A stretch of 64,000 nt of DNA from contig NW_020650971.1 in NCBI RefSeq assembly GCF_003573695.1, forward strand, positions 1,240,984 to 1,304,983, given 5' to 3'. This document shows, one piece after another, positions 1 to 10,916 of this stretch. Position numbers and translations under genes: made by a program. Positions within the stretch are counted from its first letter, which is position 1. Every line of letters starts with the position of its first letter. Below the pieces are notes generated by a model. It saw only the letters and a list, made by a program, of their open reading frames with translations. It did no database searches and had not been told where the DNA came from. This DNA comes from Papaver somniferum. Taxonomy: Eukaryota > Streptophyta > Magnoliopsida > Ranunculales > Papaveraceae.

Positions 1-331
1 TTATGAACTTAAGATTCATAACAGCTGATTCTCTGCAAAAGATACTGGTGTCAGTTATTTGAGCTAAATGAAGTTCACATATTTATTTTCCAATCTTCTT
101 TTCCCATATCGAGAGCCTAAAAATCCAGCTTATAATGATGTTGAGCTACTCATCTCAAGGTTCCTCGATATAACGCACCTTGTTTTTTATTGTATGCATT
201 GCCACTGAATTGCAGGGAAATGAAGAAAGTTCAAATTCCCCGTCTTTGTTGCTCATCTTCCGCGGATAAAGTTTTATTCACTATCCTGTTTCGCAACTTT
301 TTGGAGCAAATGCGCAAAAGCCAAGCTTGGC
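1..331. other. Unassigned stretch at window edge
   Basis: No recognisable gene or element. A 41-codon plus-strand reading frame begins at an ATG at 220, just after an acceptor-like TTGCAG. It resembles no family I know and stops at the start of the 55-bp tandem duplication. It could be the tail of a gene lying left of the window or chance. Confidence 0.3.
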
Positions 332-441
332 ATCCTTCCAAATGACCTGGGTGATGGGAACCATCAGGTAATATCTGAATTGTTTTATCCTTCCAAATGA
401 CCTGGGTGATGGGAACCATCAGGTAATATCTGAATTGTTTT
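332..441. repeat. Perfect 55-bp tandem duplication
   Basis: Positions 332-386 and 387-441 are identical over 55 bp and directly adjacent. The absence of any mismatch in otherwise decayed DNA suggests a recent slippage or unequal-exchange event, or an assembly artefact. Confidence 0.95.
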
Positions 442-582
442 GTTGTAGTGCCAGTGTTGGTTCCTTTTTTGTCCTTTCAAAGATAAAGGTTATTCACTAA
501 CCGTCACTGAGAGGCTATCCGTTTCCGATAAACCACTATGCAGGATTGCCAGACCTGTATTGTATACTGGCAGATATATTTT

Positions 583-720
583 GACGCCACACACGGGCCT
601 AGCTCTGATACCAAATTAGAATACGGGCATCCAATTCGAAACCAATTTGCAATGAGTGGAGCGGCCCTTTCATATTATATTTTAAGTTCATTACGCGGAA
701 ACTAGTGATGTAGGATTATT
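583..720 (-). repeat. Possible relic of a Copia LTR junction
   Basis: CTCTGATACCAA at 603-614 is the complement of the initiator-tRNA-Met primer-binding motif (TTGGTATCAGAG) found just inside the 5' LTR of plant Copia elements. The following bases read like LTR sequence. No second LTR or coding region is visible, so this would be a fragment only. Confidence 0.3.
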
Positions 721-738
721 GTCCTTCCACATTAACCA

Positions 739-1192
739 AGGTTTTAAAAAGCGAAAGCGTGGGGGCGAAGCGCTCTCATACCAAAGCGTAAAGCTTTTTG
801 AAATATATAATACTATACAAAAATAAGGAGTTATCAACCTAGTAAACGAAAACTATGAAGTTCAGACATAATGAAAGGGACAATTATACTAACTAAGCAT
901 ATGACATACTGATATTGTATATTCTACCCAAGAGCTATTTAAATATACTAGCCACGAAAGTCTGCATCATTCATATCATCGTGTAAATAGTCATCATGAT
1001 CACCATGCCCTATAAATTAGGTTCATTAGTATTTAGTTAGAAAACGTGAAACAGGCCCTACGTGACTTCAAAGGCCGACTTTTCACTTTCTAATATAAAC
1101 CAATTCGTAAAGCGGCGCTCTAGAAGTGCCTAGGACCTGAAGCGCAAAAAAGCGTCTTGAAGCGGGGCCCACAATCGCCTTTTTAAACCATG
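739..1192. mobile_element. MITE with 10-bp target-site duplication (Mutator-like)
   Basis: A 454-bp element with imperfect terminal inverted repeats. The left end reads AGGTTTTAAAAAG and the right end on the other strand reads CATGGTTTAAAAAGG. The flanks 729-738 and 1193-1202 are both ACATTAACCA, a 10-bp direct repeat, which is in the 9-10 bp range typical of Mutator-type insertion. The subterminal regions are rich in AAGCG/CGCTT motifs. No coding capacity. Confidence 0.75.
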
Positions 1193-1278
1193 ACATTAAC
1201 CATTATATATAATGCGTTTACAATCTGAAGATAACATGCTAAATAACAATCAACTATATATATACCGTATATATTCGT

Positions 1279-2853
1279 TCACGACTTGGGAACAATCCAA
1301 GCGAGAGTTGTGAACATGGTTGATATAATTGTAAGTAGAATTAGTAGAACTGCAGCAATGAATGAAATGATCGACCATGGATTGTTAAAGTATTCACGCT
1401 TCAAAGTCGCTTTCCATCTGTGCTGACGTTTCTTATAATACTTGTTAACTTCATTAGAGAGTTGATAATAGTTAAAAGAAAACCTAATAAAGTGAGCACA
1501 AGCACAACGTTGATTAAACATATCAGCGACTTGTTCATCGCTGCCCAACTGAATTGTGAGGATACCTTGATTACGAAGCAGATTAACATCTTCAGCAGAA
1601 TTTATAAGACGATCCATCAAGATAGAATAGGAAGTAATGTGGGTAGAACATTTACTAAATTGCTCAGAAGCGACAAGATTTCTTAGCCCACGTTCAGTAA
1701 AATCATCAATGATCAAAGGAGGGATTTCAAAAGTTCCATCACTGTTGAATTTGATATCTAGGATATTATGATGATCAACACTGAAACGCTTCTTGAACTG
1801 GACTCCTGCACGACTTAGCTCCATCGCACCTGGTATAGGTATAACTTTTCCTGCATTATGGTTGCTAAGAATACGAGGTTGTAGTGCTTTAGTAAGTAGA
1901 TCCAGTAAGTGTTTGGCATCTTTATATAGTTGAAAATCCACAGAGCTAGTAAATGATTCGCTCAAAAATGATAATCGGAAGTAGCTAAGAACAAGTTGAT
2001 AAAAGGCATCGGTCCCTGCCTTATTTTCTTCTACGGTTAATATGAACAAGTGCTCAAGAACAAAGATAGGAAGTTGATTTTCCATAAGAAGGATATCCCA
2101 ATATAAATCAACCGCATGCCTACCTGTCCCAATATTATTAATTTTCATATGGAGTCTTCTCAAATGTTCAATAATGAACAACCCATCCACTACTATCATC
2201 TCAATGAATTCCTCGCTTGCTAGTTCAATGGGATCCGAATAACACTCACGAATTTCAGTTTCCATCTTTTTAATAGCCTCAATACAATCCTTCAAAATGA
2301 TAACCCACCCACTTGGTGCACTCGTCAATCCCGGCGATTCTGATTGGATAATGCGAGCTGTTGTTATCACATCTTCTAGCTCCCCTTCTTTTATTATATC
2401 CTCTACATCTCTTCCTTGTACTTGTCTCCTCCTTACTACTTCTTCTCCTTCTCTTTGTTTTTCCTCTAGTACTCTTTGTTCTTCTTCTTCGTCTTTTTCT
2501 TTTTTTGCCCTTACTACTACCGCTTCTTCTTCTTCCCCGAACTTCATCTTCGCCTTACGATCTAGTAAAGTATGCATATAACTCAATTTCTGATCTTCCA
2601 TTGCTTTTAAGCTTTCTTTTCCTCGGTGGTACGGACCAATTGATAACACCTCAGGAATGTATGCACTAGGCTCAGTCATTTTATGGAATTTATCAGGAAC
2701 TCTGTGAATACAACAAATTCCATCGGAACGCAAATGAGTTGCACAATGCCCAAGCTTTTTGGTTATGGAATTAGCTATCAGCTCCTCCATTTCAATTGAA
2801 ATGTGTTCTCCACCATGTCGAATCAGGACATTTGGTGCCGTAGAAGACGCCAT
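1279..2853 (-). CDS. DUF247 (UPF0481) membrane-anchored protein
   Basis: Single uninterrupted 524-codon reading frame from an ATG at 2853, and the only intact host gene in the window. Family hallmarks are all present: PSAYIPEVLSIGPYHRG (residues 62-78), the MEDQK...Y..LLDRK block (85-100), IRECY (201-205), EMIVVDGLFIIEHLRR (218-233), LMENQLPIFVLEHLF (256-270), then GVQFKK, ILDIKF and EIPPL..DDFTE...RNLVA. A hydrophobic segment near residues 490-515 followed by a short tail fits the usual C-terminal membrane anchor. Length is within the plant DUF247 range. The odd part is a highly charged, Glu/Lys/Arg-rich insert at about residues 106-160. The biochemical role of the family is unknown; in grasses some members are self-incompatibility candidates, which does not establish function here. 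The 5'UTR intron and TATA box are listed separately. The next neighbours on both sides are repeats. Confidence 0.9.
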   Translation of the reverse strand: MASSTAPNVLIRHGGEHISIEMEELIANSITKKLGHCATHLRSDGICCIHRVPDKFHKMTEPSAYIPEVLSIGPYHRGKESLKAMEDQKLSYMHTLLDRKAKMKFGEEEEAVVVRAKKEKDEEEEQRVLEEKQREGEEVVRRRQVQGRDVEDIIKEGELEDVITTARIIQSESPGLTSAPSGWVIILKDCIEAIKKMETEIRECYSDPIELASEEFIEMIVVDGLFIIEHLRRLHMKINNIGTGRHAVDLYWDILLMENQLPIFVLEHLFILTVEENKAGTDAFYQLVLSYFRLSFLSESFTSSVDFQLYKDAKHLLDLLTKALQPRILSNHNAGKVIPIPGAMELSRAGVQFKKRFSVDHHNILDIKFNSDGTFEIPPLIIDDFTERGLRNLVASEQFSKCSTHITSYSILMDRLINSAEDVNLLRNQGILTIQLGSDEQVADMFNQRCACAHFIRFSFNYYQLSNEVNKYYKKRQHRWKATLKREYFNNPWSIISFIAAVLLILLTIISTMFTTLAWIVPKS

Positions 2854-2872
2854 TCTGTTGATTCTTTAACAC

Positions 2873-3339
2873 CTGTTTTGCTATTTGGATAGAAAACCAC
2901 AATTAGGCAACTAACTAGAAACAACTGCAAATCAAACTAGTTATCTGAAGAAAAAAAATATAATACCAAGAAAAATAAATAAATTAGATCGTCATAGGAA
3001 AGTAAGATCTACTCGCATACAATATAAATTTTTTTTTTTAAACGACAGTTTAGAGTTTCTCACACACTATCCAGAGTGGCACACTTAGCAGCTGGGTAGA
3101 TGATTTAATTGCGTGGGCACAGATGGAATCTATCTTTCAAGTTTCTTATTCGGCATATAACATTTCAGCTGTTCAAGGTTAAAATAAATTTTTAGAGCGG
3201 CAAATATATTAAAAAAAAAGACTACAACATAATTATTAATTAGGTAATAAACTACTAATTAATATGCTGAAATTAAGCAATTCAAGATCTCAATTTATTC
3301 TGAAATTAATCAATGATAATAATTTAAGAGACTACTAAC
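2873..3339 (-). other. Predicted 5'UTR intron of the DUF247 gene
   Basis: On the minus strand a donor-like G|GTTAGT lies at 3340/3339 and an acceptor AAAACAG|G at 2873/2872, 19 bp before the ATG. The interval is AT-rich with no ORF. Inferred from splice-site shape and the TATA box beyond it, not from transcripts. Confidence 0.45.
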
Positions 3340-3415
3340 CCGCAAGAAGCAAAGGTAAGAAGAGGCAGACCGCCGTTTGAAAATCGATATATCCTTTCCA
3401 TTGAGTGCAACATCC

Positions 3416-3427
3416 CTATATATATAG
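3416..3427 (-). promoter_or_regulatory. Candidate TATA box of the DUF247 gene
   Basis: CTATATATATAGG on the minus strand. A start about 30 bp downstream would fall near 3385-3390, leaving a short first non-coding exon before the predicted intron. Confidence 0.45.
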
Positions 3428-3711
3428 TAAACATTCTAGGTGAGATAAAAAATCAGGTCTACTTTACAATGGTTCTTGGAAGGACATTCATTTCCTGTTG
3501 CATGGGATCCGGTAGCAGAACATGAAGTTCTCATTTACACCTCAGAATTTCGAAAGGTTGAAACAATGTCCAATTTGATTGTGAACCTATTGCATCTCCT
3601 CCTTGTTCGTCAAGTCCATTTTCTTATTTCTTTTTAATAGTGAGAATGCATCGAAAAAATAAATAATATGGTAGCCATCTTCACACGAATACTAGTAATA
3701 CTAGCTTAGTG

Positions 3712-4030
3712 TTGGGGTTGGAAGAGGAAATGACTTTGATCCTTCAAAAAATCAAACAACGCGGAAGAAACCACCAGGAATTCAGCTCTAATATCAAGCT
3801 GTCAATGAGGTGCTTTTGTCTGATATTTTACAGGTGGGGTTCAAAGAGGAAATGACTTTTCTCCATTCAAGAATCAATTATGCGGAAGAAACCACCAAGA
3901 GGGCTCTACCCCAAGCTCTCAACGAGGTACTTTTGTCTGATATATATGTTGCAGGTTTTCATAGTAGCTCAGAGTTGGGAGTTGGGGTTCGAAGAGGAAA
4001 TGATTTTGCTTGGACTTCGCCAATAGGAAT
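3712..4030. repeat. Degenerate tandem repeat of about 120-150 bp, possibly LTR-derived
   Basis: A module that starts GGGGTT..AAGAGGAAATGA and contains GCGGAAGAAACCACCA and TTTTGTCTGATAT begins near 3712 and again near 3833. A partial third copy starts near 3982, and the GGAAGAAACCACCAGGAAT part recurs at 4229. In the first copy, CTCTAATATCAAGCTG resembles a decayed Copia primer-binding complement followed by LTR sequence. The tandem structure is clear; the retroelement origin is inferred. Confidence 0.6.
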
Positions 4031-4089
4031 GCTGAATTTCTATTTTCATAGTACCCCCAAGCACCACCCGTCCACTTTCTTCCCCTAGA

Positions 4090-5160
4090 ACTGGGAATGC
4101 TGAATTTCTCTAGGAAGCGGTGGCCCCCTCTTCAAAACATCATGGACCAGCGAGGGAGCGACATACGGAAGGGGGAAACGTGAGGAGGGAATCTGCGGGG
4201 TATTTGCTCCCTGGAATGATCAATAATGGGAAGAAACCACCAGGAATCTAATCAAGCAGTCCTGCGGTACATGTGTTTGGTATTTTGCATGTTTCTTCAC
4301 CACTATATTAGCCCCCCTTAGCTTCCTTCTTTTCTTCTTTTTACACGAGAAAAACAGAAGAAAAAAAAACACAAAAAAATAGGGGGCCTAAAACAGTGGT
4401 GACGAGACGTGAAAAATATCTAACAAAGGTATCTCGTGAGTCCGTGACTGGCTGATCAGATTCCTCGTGGTCTTTTGCGCATTATTGATTATTCGACCCC
4501 CTGGTGTTAAACGTGGAACCAAATTCAAAATTTGAATTAGACATGATATCTTCTGAATTGGCGCCAGCTAGTGGTATGCGCATAAATTTTGGATGCAGGA
4601 TGATATTTGCTATGGATGTTGGGATGATAAGTACTAACTTACCATATGTTATTCCTGACCGTTTTTGTCAAATTAAAACTTTGATTTTCTACCCAAACCT
4701 ATATTTTCTCGGATCCCCTTACTTTTATACTCTATTTCCCACCCTGCTTTTCATATTTACCGTCCCACTCGCAAGGTCTAAAATTATCTTTACCTATTTC
4801 TCTATCAAAACGACGACTCCCTATTCCAAAGCTTTTAATTTTATGATAATTTTCAACTCTCTTTAAATAATCAGTTTTTATAATGGTTACCAAACACGTG
4901 TACAATCAGTTATATACTATCAATTGATGATCGTCCATTATAATAATGGTTACCAAACAACTATATGTGATTGTTGGCCAATGCCGAAACAAACCAATTT
5001 GTGATTAAAGCTTCAACATGTCTCAATTGAGAGTGGTCCTTATCTTCATAAATTGTAGTTTTATTAAAGCTGTTTGCATTGCTAGTGATCTTAATTTTGG
5101 CACAAGTTTTATTAATATTGATTTTACCGATTGGTTTTGCGGGTTTTTTCAGGTGAACAA
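4090..5160. other. Gene-free, AT-rich spacer
   Basis: No supportable gene. A 120-codon frame at 4504-4866 has low-complexity, hydrophobic composition and no family resemblance, so it is not called. A short direct repeat containing TAATGGTTACCAAACA occurs near 4881 and 4945. Confidence 0.4.
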
Positions 5161-5182
5161 TTAGAGTGGAGCAAGAGTTAAT

Positions 5183-5800
5183 ATGTTCAAATGGTTTCGT
5201 TTTGTTAAGTGGAATGTATGGAAATATAGATGTGGGAAAGTTTTTGATAACTTACAACCTAACATCAAGCAAGTAGTCCATGAAATACAACTAGACTATT
5301 CAGATTGGATTACAGTGAATACTATAAATTTTATACCTATTACTCTAATTAGAATCCAGAATCCAGACTAATAGGTCTTGGAAAAGACCTGAAAATCCTT
5401 ACATTAAACTGAATTTTGATGCAGCATATAAAGATGAAACAAATGAGGTTGGTGTTGGCCTAATTCCAAGAAATTCTACGGGTAATACAAATGGGGTTAG
5501 ATGTTGTAGGACCAAAAATAATGACCCTGAACAGGCTGAAGCTAGAGCATTATTAGAAGCGGCAATTTGGGAAAGAAGTAAAGGATTACAAGCTTCGCAT
5601 TTGTAGGGTGATTTCCAATATGTTATCTCTGCTTTGAATGGTGGATTAGATGCAACCAATTAGACAACAAGAAATTTAATTATCAACTGTAGTAGTATTT
5701 TGAACTTCCTTGTAACTTGGAAATGCACTCCCGTGCATATAGATGCAAATAATGTTGCTCACTCGCTAGATAAACATGGTATAGCCGTGGTTTAGCTGAA
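5183..5800 (+). pseudogene. 3' fragment of an L1-type LINE (zinc-binding tail and RNase H relic)
   Basis: The first part (5183-5371) reads IWKYR-type sequence matching the end of the reverse-transcriptase zinc-binding region of plant LINEs (WKYRCGKVFDN). From about 5385 another frame gives an RNase H-like domain: KLNFDAAYKDE, then VGLIPRNSTGN, then DPEQAEARALLEAAIWERSKGL. Stops interrupt it after residues ASHL and DATN. A C-terminal NNVAHSLDKHG stretch follows to about 5795. The two parts are out of frame with each other. The element is 5'-truncated and dead. Confidence 0.7.
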
Positions 5801-5839
5801 GAATGGTCAAAAAATATCCTTGCTTGGATAAAACAATAT

Positions 5840-6718
5840 ATTTATTTATCTATCTAACTAGATGATAATAGAAACAATACTCAATTCTCGTTCATTCTAG
5901 CCTCGCCAAAATATGATGTGGGCAATTGTGGTGAGATTATTACGGAATAGAGTTCTCTCGTTGATTCTGCTCCCACATGAATTCACATTATTAATTTTTT
6001 GGTTTACTCTTTACTTGTACAACTCAAGACTATTACTCCACTTAATTCTTAATCGACCAACTTCCCAATTTTCTTTCATAACTACACGGCCTTCCCCTAG
6101 GTCCTCAACTTTTATTCTTCGCCAAAATTCTTCATCTTTTGTTACCATTGCGCAGCTTTTCATTCTTGTGGATACAGAAATATCGCACGAAAATTGTTGG
6201 GCGAATTAAGAAGACCAACTAAATATGAGGACAAGGATCGCATTAAGGCACGATGAAATAACCCTAACAAGTCACTATTGAAATAAGCAACGACGTCATA
6301 ATGAAACTACGCGAAGATAAGGTTCACATGATAACTATGGTTCGTCATGCGAAGAATAGAGATGATTCGGTAGAAATAATAAAATAAATAGAGACCGGAA
6401 ATTTTTTAGAAGGACGATAATTTTTATTTTTTATTATTTTCTTGAAGCATGTCGGACAATACTTATTATAGGATTAACATATACTCTAACAAAGGAGATG
6501 TATGAGAATGAATTGGGTATTCACATCTGCTCCAATCGAGGTAGAAAAAGAAAAACCGCCGAAGTCAAATCTTCGTTTCCTCAATGGATGATCTACACCA
6601 ATGCATCCGATTGGGGTTTTGGAAAACATCTTCAACAAGAGACTTCCTACAAAAAGAATCCCCAACATTTATGAGATCAATTGCGCTTGAGTTGAGAATC
6701 CACTCACACTCATTTTTT
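5840..6718. other. Gene-free stretch
   Basis: No supportable gene or terminal repeats. A 58-codon plus frame at 6498-6674 has a coding-like composition but no recognisable family; see the rejected list. Confidence 0.35.
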
Positions 6719-6995
6719 CTTAGTTTCTTCCAATATCTAAATCATTCTAAAATAATAAGTAAATAAGCGAAATAAATTTCGATTTTACTCTAAACAGCGA
6801 TTTTATAATAGTTAAATTTTATTTTCATAAATAATAACAAGGAATTAGTCTGTGTTATTAATACGTATAAATTCCTGGAGACTATGATAATCAAGTAAAT
6901 AAGATGATTGGCAAAATTCTCATCATAATAATAATAAATTCAATTCATTATTATGATAATGTGCCAAAATGAAATTTTGATGATGCATATAATCT
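6719..6995 (+). repeat. Dispersed window repeat, copy A
   Basis: Carries the family landmarks in order: TAGTTTC...ATCTAAATCATT, AATAAGTAAATA, GGAATTAGT..GTGTTATTA, and AATGAAATTTTGATGATGCAT. Confidence 0.6.
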
Positions 6996-7385
6996 GTTTG
7001 TTTATCAGCGTGATTTTTTTATTGTATTCCATAATAAAACGATCCTTAACTACTCCTAAATTCATTTCATTTAAGAATTTTAGGTTATACAAGGTTTCGA
7101 TCCTTAACCACCTTTTGAATATGAGAACGTCAGATTACTTGATGGTTCTCAATCGGCCATAGATGATATAACTACTACCCATCCTATAGTCAATGTAAGA
7201 TGAAGAAAACATAAGCATTAATTTTAATTTGGGGACTAATGTATATTGATAAAATTCTGGTTTTCATCCCACAAAGGCACAAACACAGAGACTTCATTCG
7301 CTTTAACCAAGACTAATCGCCTTTTAAGAAGTTTCTCTTAGGCTTTATTTGAAACTCCAAATCTGTTGCTTACCTTGAATTATAA

Positions 7386-9068
7386 ATGAATGATATTTTG
7401 GGGAGCATGGTTTTTTTTTGGGATCATGGTTCTATTTTTAGTAAGACATTTAGAAGTAAATCTAGGTCACCCCTTATCTAGATATTTATATTAATACCTA
7501 AACTATCCTCCTGATTAATTTTGGATAATGATTAGTGAAATGATTAAGTTAAAGAAGTAGAATTATTGAGAGAGTAAAATTAGAGAAGATGAAGAAGAAA
7601 AACATAGAAAATATTTTTTTTTTCCAATTCACTAAGCTTGAGTATTTAAGTGATGATAGCTCATCTGATTCTTCATCTCATCCTCTCCTAGAGTATTTGT
7701 TAATCTTCACAATGATCTAGATATGAGTTATTTCTTAGATGGTGAATGTATTCTTCCACAAACTCAATCTCAAGATGAAAATGATGGATTTTACCAACCA
7801 CAACCGGAGGAAGAGTATTTGGGTACCCATGTATGCTTCAAACTTAGATAATGGTGGTTGAATTGGTCCAAATATTCATAAAACTGTAAATTTTTATAAA
7901 AATTTCCTGCAAGGTTCATGTAGTTCTGTTACCAAATGTGAAGAACAGGTAACCGAACACGGAGTTCGGTTAATAAATGTCAAGAACATATAACCGAAAA
8001 CAGAGTTTGGTTTTTTTCTTCAAACACGCAGGTAGCCGAACTTTATTTATAAGATTTACAGAGGTATGTTCGGTTAGTTCGCAAACTTCAACGCAACCAA
8101 GTTCCCAACCGAACTGCAGGTTAAAAGTAACCTAGTATTAGAAGTTCTGTTGGTTCGGAAACTTCAACATATTTTGCGAATCAACCGAACTGGGCTTATA
8201 TATGCATATATGCAATTAGGCAAACGTTCGGTTACTACGAAATTTATTTCTTGGCGAATTAGGTAGAGTTCGGTTACGAAGTTTCAAAGGTAGAGTTCGG
8301 TTACAAAGAAAACTTAACATTTTTTGCAAACGAACCGAACTTTTGGATTTCTCATTATTTTCGTAAACTAAAGTTCGGTGATATCCTTATTTTGCGAAGG
8401 AAACGAACTTATGGACTTGTGTTGTTCTAATACAAGGAGTTCGATTAAAAGTATTTTTTGCGAATCAACCGAACTCTGAGCTCGGTTAAGAAAAAAATAA
8501 TTCGTGATAACCGAAGTTTTTGCGACGAAACCGAACGTTTTGCGACGTAACCGAACTTTTCTCTGAAAAAAACTCCATTAAACCTCTCTGCAACTTTCAT
8601 TTTCAACTCATTTTGATTATTACTTCTCATTTATTCAAACAAAAACTAATGACAAGTAATGGGTTCGTGAAAATATATGTGTTAATGTTTTAAATTAATC
8701 TATATATATATAGAGGTGGTGGTGGTTGGTGGTGGTGGTAATCGGAGGTGGTGGTGGCAATCGGTGGTTGGTGGTGGTGATAATCGGAGGTGGTGGTGGG
8801 AGCAGGTGGTGGTGGTAATCGGTGGTTGGTGGTGGTGATAATCGGAAGTGGTGGTGGTAGTGGTAATCGGCGGTGGTGGGAGGTGGTGGTGGGAGGAGGT
8901 GGTGGTTATATATATAGGTGATTATTAGGTTGGTTTTAAATTAAATCAGGTTAAGAGTAGGTTAGTCATTTCAACGCTTTAGGACACCCCTTACAACTAT
9001 AGAAAGGGTGACCTAATAAAATCACGGTCCTCTCAATAAAAACCATGTTCCTTTAGAAATCATTCTAA
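7386..9068. mobile_element. Non-autonomous DNA element with internal GTTCGGTT/AACCGAAC array
   Basis: Imperfect terminal inverted repeats: GAATGAT...GGGGAGCATGGTTTTT on the left and its counterpart GAATGATTT...GGAACATGGTTTTT on the right. Both are followed inwards by an AGGTCACCC block. AATTATAA flanks the element on both sides (7378-7385 and 9069-9076), an 8-bp duplication. Inside, from about 7920 to 8560, GTTCGGTT and its complement AACCGAAC recur many times in alternating orientation. One pair near 7949-7973 forms a near-perfect hairpin with 9-bp arms. A GGT-rich minisatellite follows at about 8713-8905. No transposase. The 8-bp TSD suggests hAT-like mobilisation but the superfamily is unproven. 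Confidence 0.7.
8713..8905. repeat. GGTGGT-rich minisatellite with AATCGG spacers
   Basis: Runs of GGTGGTGGT separated by AATCGG or GATAATCGG, repeated about seven times with variation. It sits inside the motif-array element. Confidence 0.85.
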
Positions 9069-9717
9069 AATTATAACATGGAAAACCCAAGAGTGCAAAA
9101 CAAGTTTTTGTAAATTTCTTGTAGTCAGTTGACTAAGTTCTCACTTATCTCTCACTTACGTACTGGTATTAGACTAGTATGTACTCATCCAGAGAAACGA
9201 GAGGACTGGTGAGAATTGCAACAATTAAAGAGGAGATTGGTGATTGTATTATTTAAAGTTTTTGACAAAAATTAGACTTAGGTTGCATCTAATTTTACTG
9301 ATGCTTGCTGTGAGAATCAAGAGCCAGGGAATTCAAGTTTCTTGTCTCAATTTTGGCTTCAAAACTTGTTAATATTTGTGAAGACTACAATTTACAAATT
9401 TAGAAATACATTGATTTAACTGGGTTCTTGTTTACCAAGTTAGTATGATCAGTATATTAGAAACATTTAAATTCGTTTTTTCATAGTTTAAACTCAATTA
9501 TGAATTTGCTGAAAACTAAAATTAGGCTTCATATCTTTGGTTTGTTTTCAAGAAAAAACTAATGGTTGGGTGCTTACTATCTCTTGTTAGCTAGCGTTTG
9601 ATCAATACGATTCTTGCTAACATATAGACACTACACGGTAATTTTCCTGTATTTTTTTCTTGCACTCCCTCTTTAGATTTTCTGGCTCCGCCCCTGATTC
9701 TTGGTTCTAACGGCAAC

Positions 9718-10010
9718 AAATCACTATGAGTTATCCATAGGGCTTCAGAACAAAATTACTAGTTATTTTGGTTAATTTCAACTAAAATGCATATGGAACT
9801 CTTGTTAGTGGGAATAAGAAGATAAGGAAATTCTGAGACAGATCCAAAATCTATAAAAACTTAGCATCATGAGTGACTTGGACTTATGTTTGCTTAGTTT
9901 CCACTATCATCTCACTTATTGAACGATCGAGATAATAAGGAAACTATAGAATACATTTTGATTTTATTGTCAAATTGTTTTGGAGGTGGATAATAAGGAC
10001 ACTAATATAG
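9718..10010 (+). repeat. Repeat unit shared with 22220-22530 (dispersed family, copy B)
   Basis: About 290 bp matches 22220-22530 in direct orientation. Shared landmarks are AAAATTACTAGTTATTTTGG / AAAATACTAGTTATTTTGG, ATGCATA(T/C)GGAACTCTT, and AACGATCGAGATAATAAGGA. The last part contains the TAGTTTCC...ATCTCACTTATT landmark of the window-wide family. Confidence 0.65.
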
Positions 10011-10111
10011 ATAATAAGGACACTAATATAGTCTGGAGCAACTTCTTTTCAATGGCAGGTGGATGTGCAAACTGAGAATCTGGAGAAACCACTGTAGTGT
10101 TGGCAGCAATT

Positions 10112-10258
10112 GGTGTTTTTAAGATTAAGTATCGACCCGATGGTGCGGTTGAACGTTATAAAACGCGTCTTGTTGCTAAAGATTATACACAACAAGAAAG
10201 CATCGATTATCATGACACTTTTGTTCTTGTTGCCAAACTAGTCACTGTTATTGTATTC
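10112..10258 (+). pseudogene. Copia reverse-transcriptase fragment
   Basis: A 49-codon open stretch reads [20 protein letters not shown], then [17 protein letters not shown] and [10 protein letters not shown]. This is the start of the Copia reverse-transcriptase domain. Nothing upstream or downstream continues it, and no LTRs are seen. The usual FSPVAK appears as FVLVAK, which fits decay. Confidence 0.8.
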
Positions 10259-10261
10259 TTT

Positions 10262-10600
10262 TATGATTAGTTTCCACCAACATCTCAATTATTTCAAACT
10301 AATAAACATATGTTTACGAACAAAACTCAGATTTTCGTCTCAGCTAATGCAAGAATGATTTTGGTGAAAATTTCTTTTCCGACAAACTAACAAGGGATTA
10401 GTTGGTGTTATTACACATAAAATGGGCTTGCATAGTAAGATAAGTAGATAATGATCAGCAAAATCTCCATTTTCTGTATGATTAATAATTTCATTACGTG
10501 AGTATAGGAAATGAAGTTTGGATGATGCATTTAGTCTGTCTGTTGCGCATATTAACTAGTGTGAAATGGTACAACCTGGCAAATTTGGTGAAGTAATCTA
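10262..10600 (+). repeat. Dispersed window repeat, copy C
   Basis: Starts GATTAGTTTCCACCAACATCT. It contains GGGATTAGTTGGTGTTATTA and AATGAAGTTTGGATGATGCA, and ends GTGAAATGGTACAACCTG. The second half is closely similar to copy D at 13400-13780. Confidence 0.7.
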
Positions 10601-10916
10601 ACCTGGAAAACTCTTTGAACTACTATCTTTGTTTGCTACATGTAGGCACGTGTTGTTTTTTCTCGCGTGTCGCATGAATTTCAAGAATTTTTGTGTAGGT
10701 AATTTACTTTTGTTTTTCCTATCTTTTTCATTTAAACAATTATCTTTTTAAGAAGATATAATTATGATTTCTTTTTCAGCATGAAATTTTCAATCTATTA
10801 AAGGACTATTTCAAGAGAATATGCTATACCCATAGATTAAAATATAATTGGATTGGTATGCCAAGATATGACAGTAAAATGGCGTTGAAGCGTAATACAA
10901 ACAGCAATATGTTGAT

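Noticed and set aside
2297..2669. Plus-strand ORFs opposite the DUF247 gene
   Set aside because: Ser/Leu-rich translations are the antisense of the Glu/Lys-rich insert, not genes.
4504..4866. 120-codon plus-strand ORF
   Set aside because: Hydrophobic, low-complexity translation with no motif; fits chance in AT-rich DNA.
6498..6674. 58-codon plus-strand frame with coding-like composition
   Set aside because: IYTNASDWGFG vaguely recalls an RNase H start, but there is no continuation, no splice context and no other family mark.
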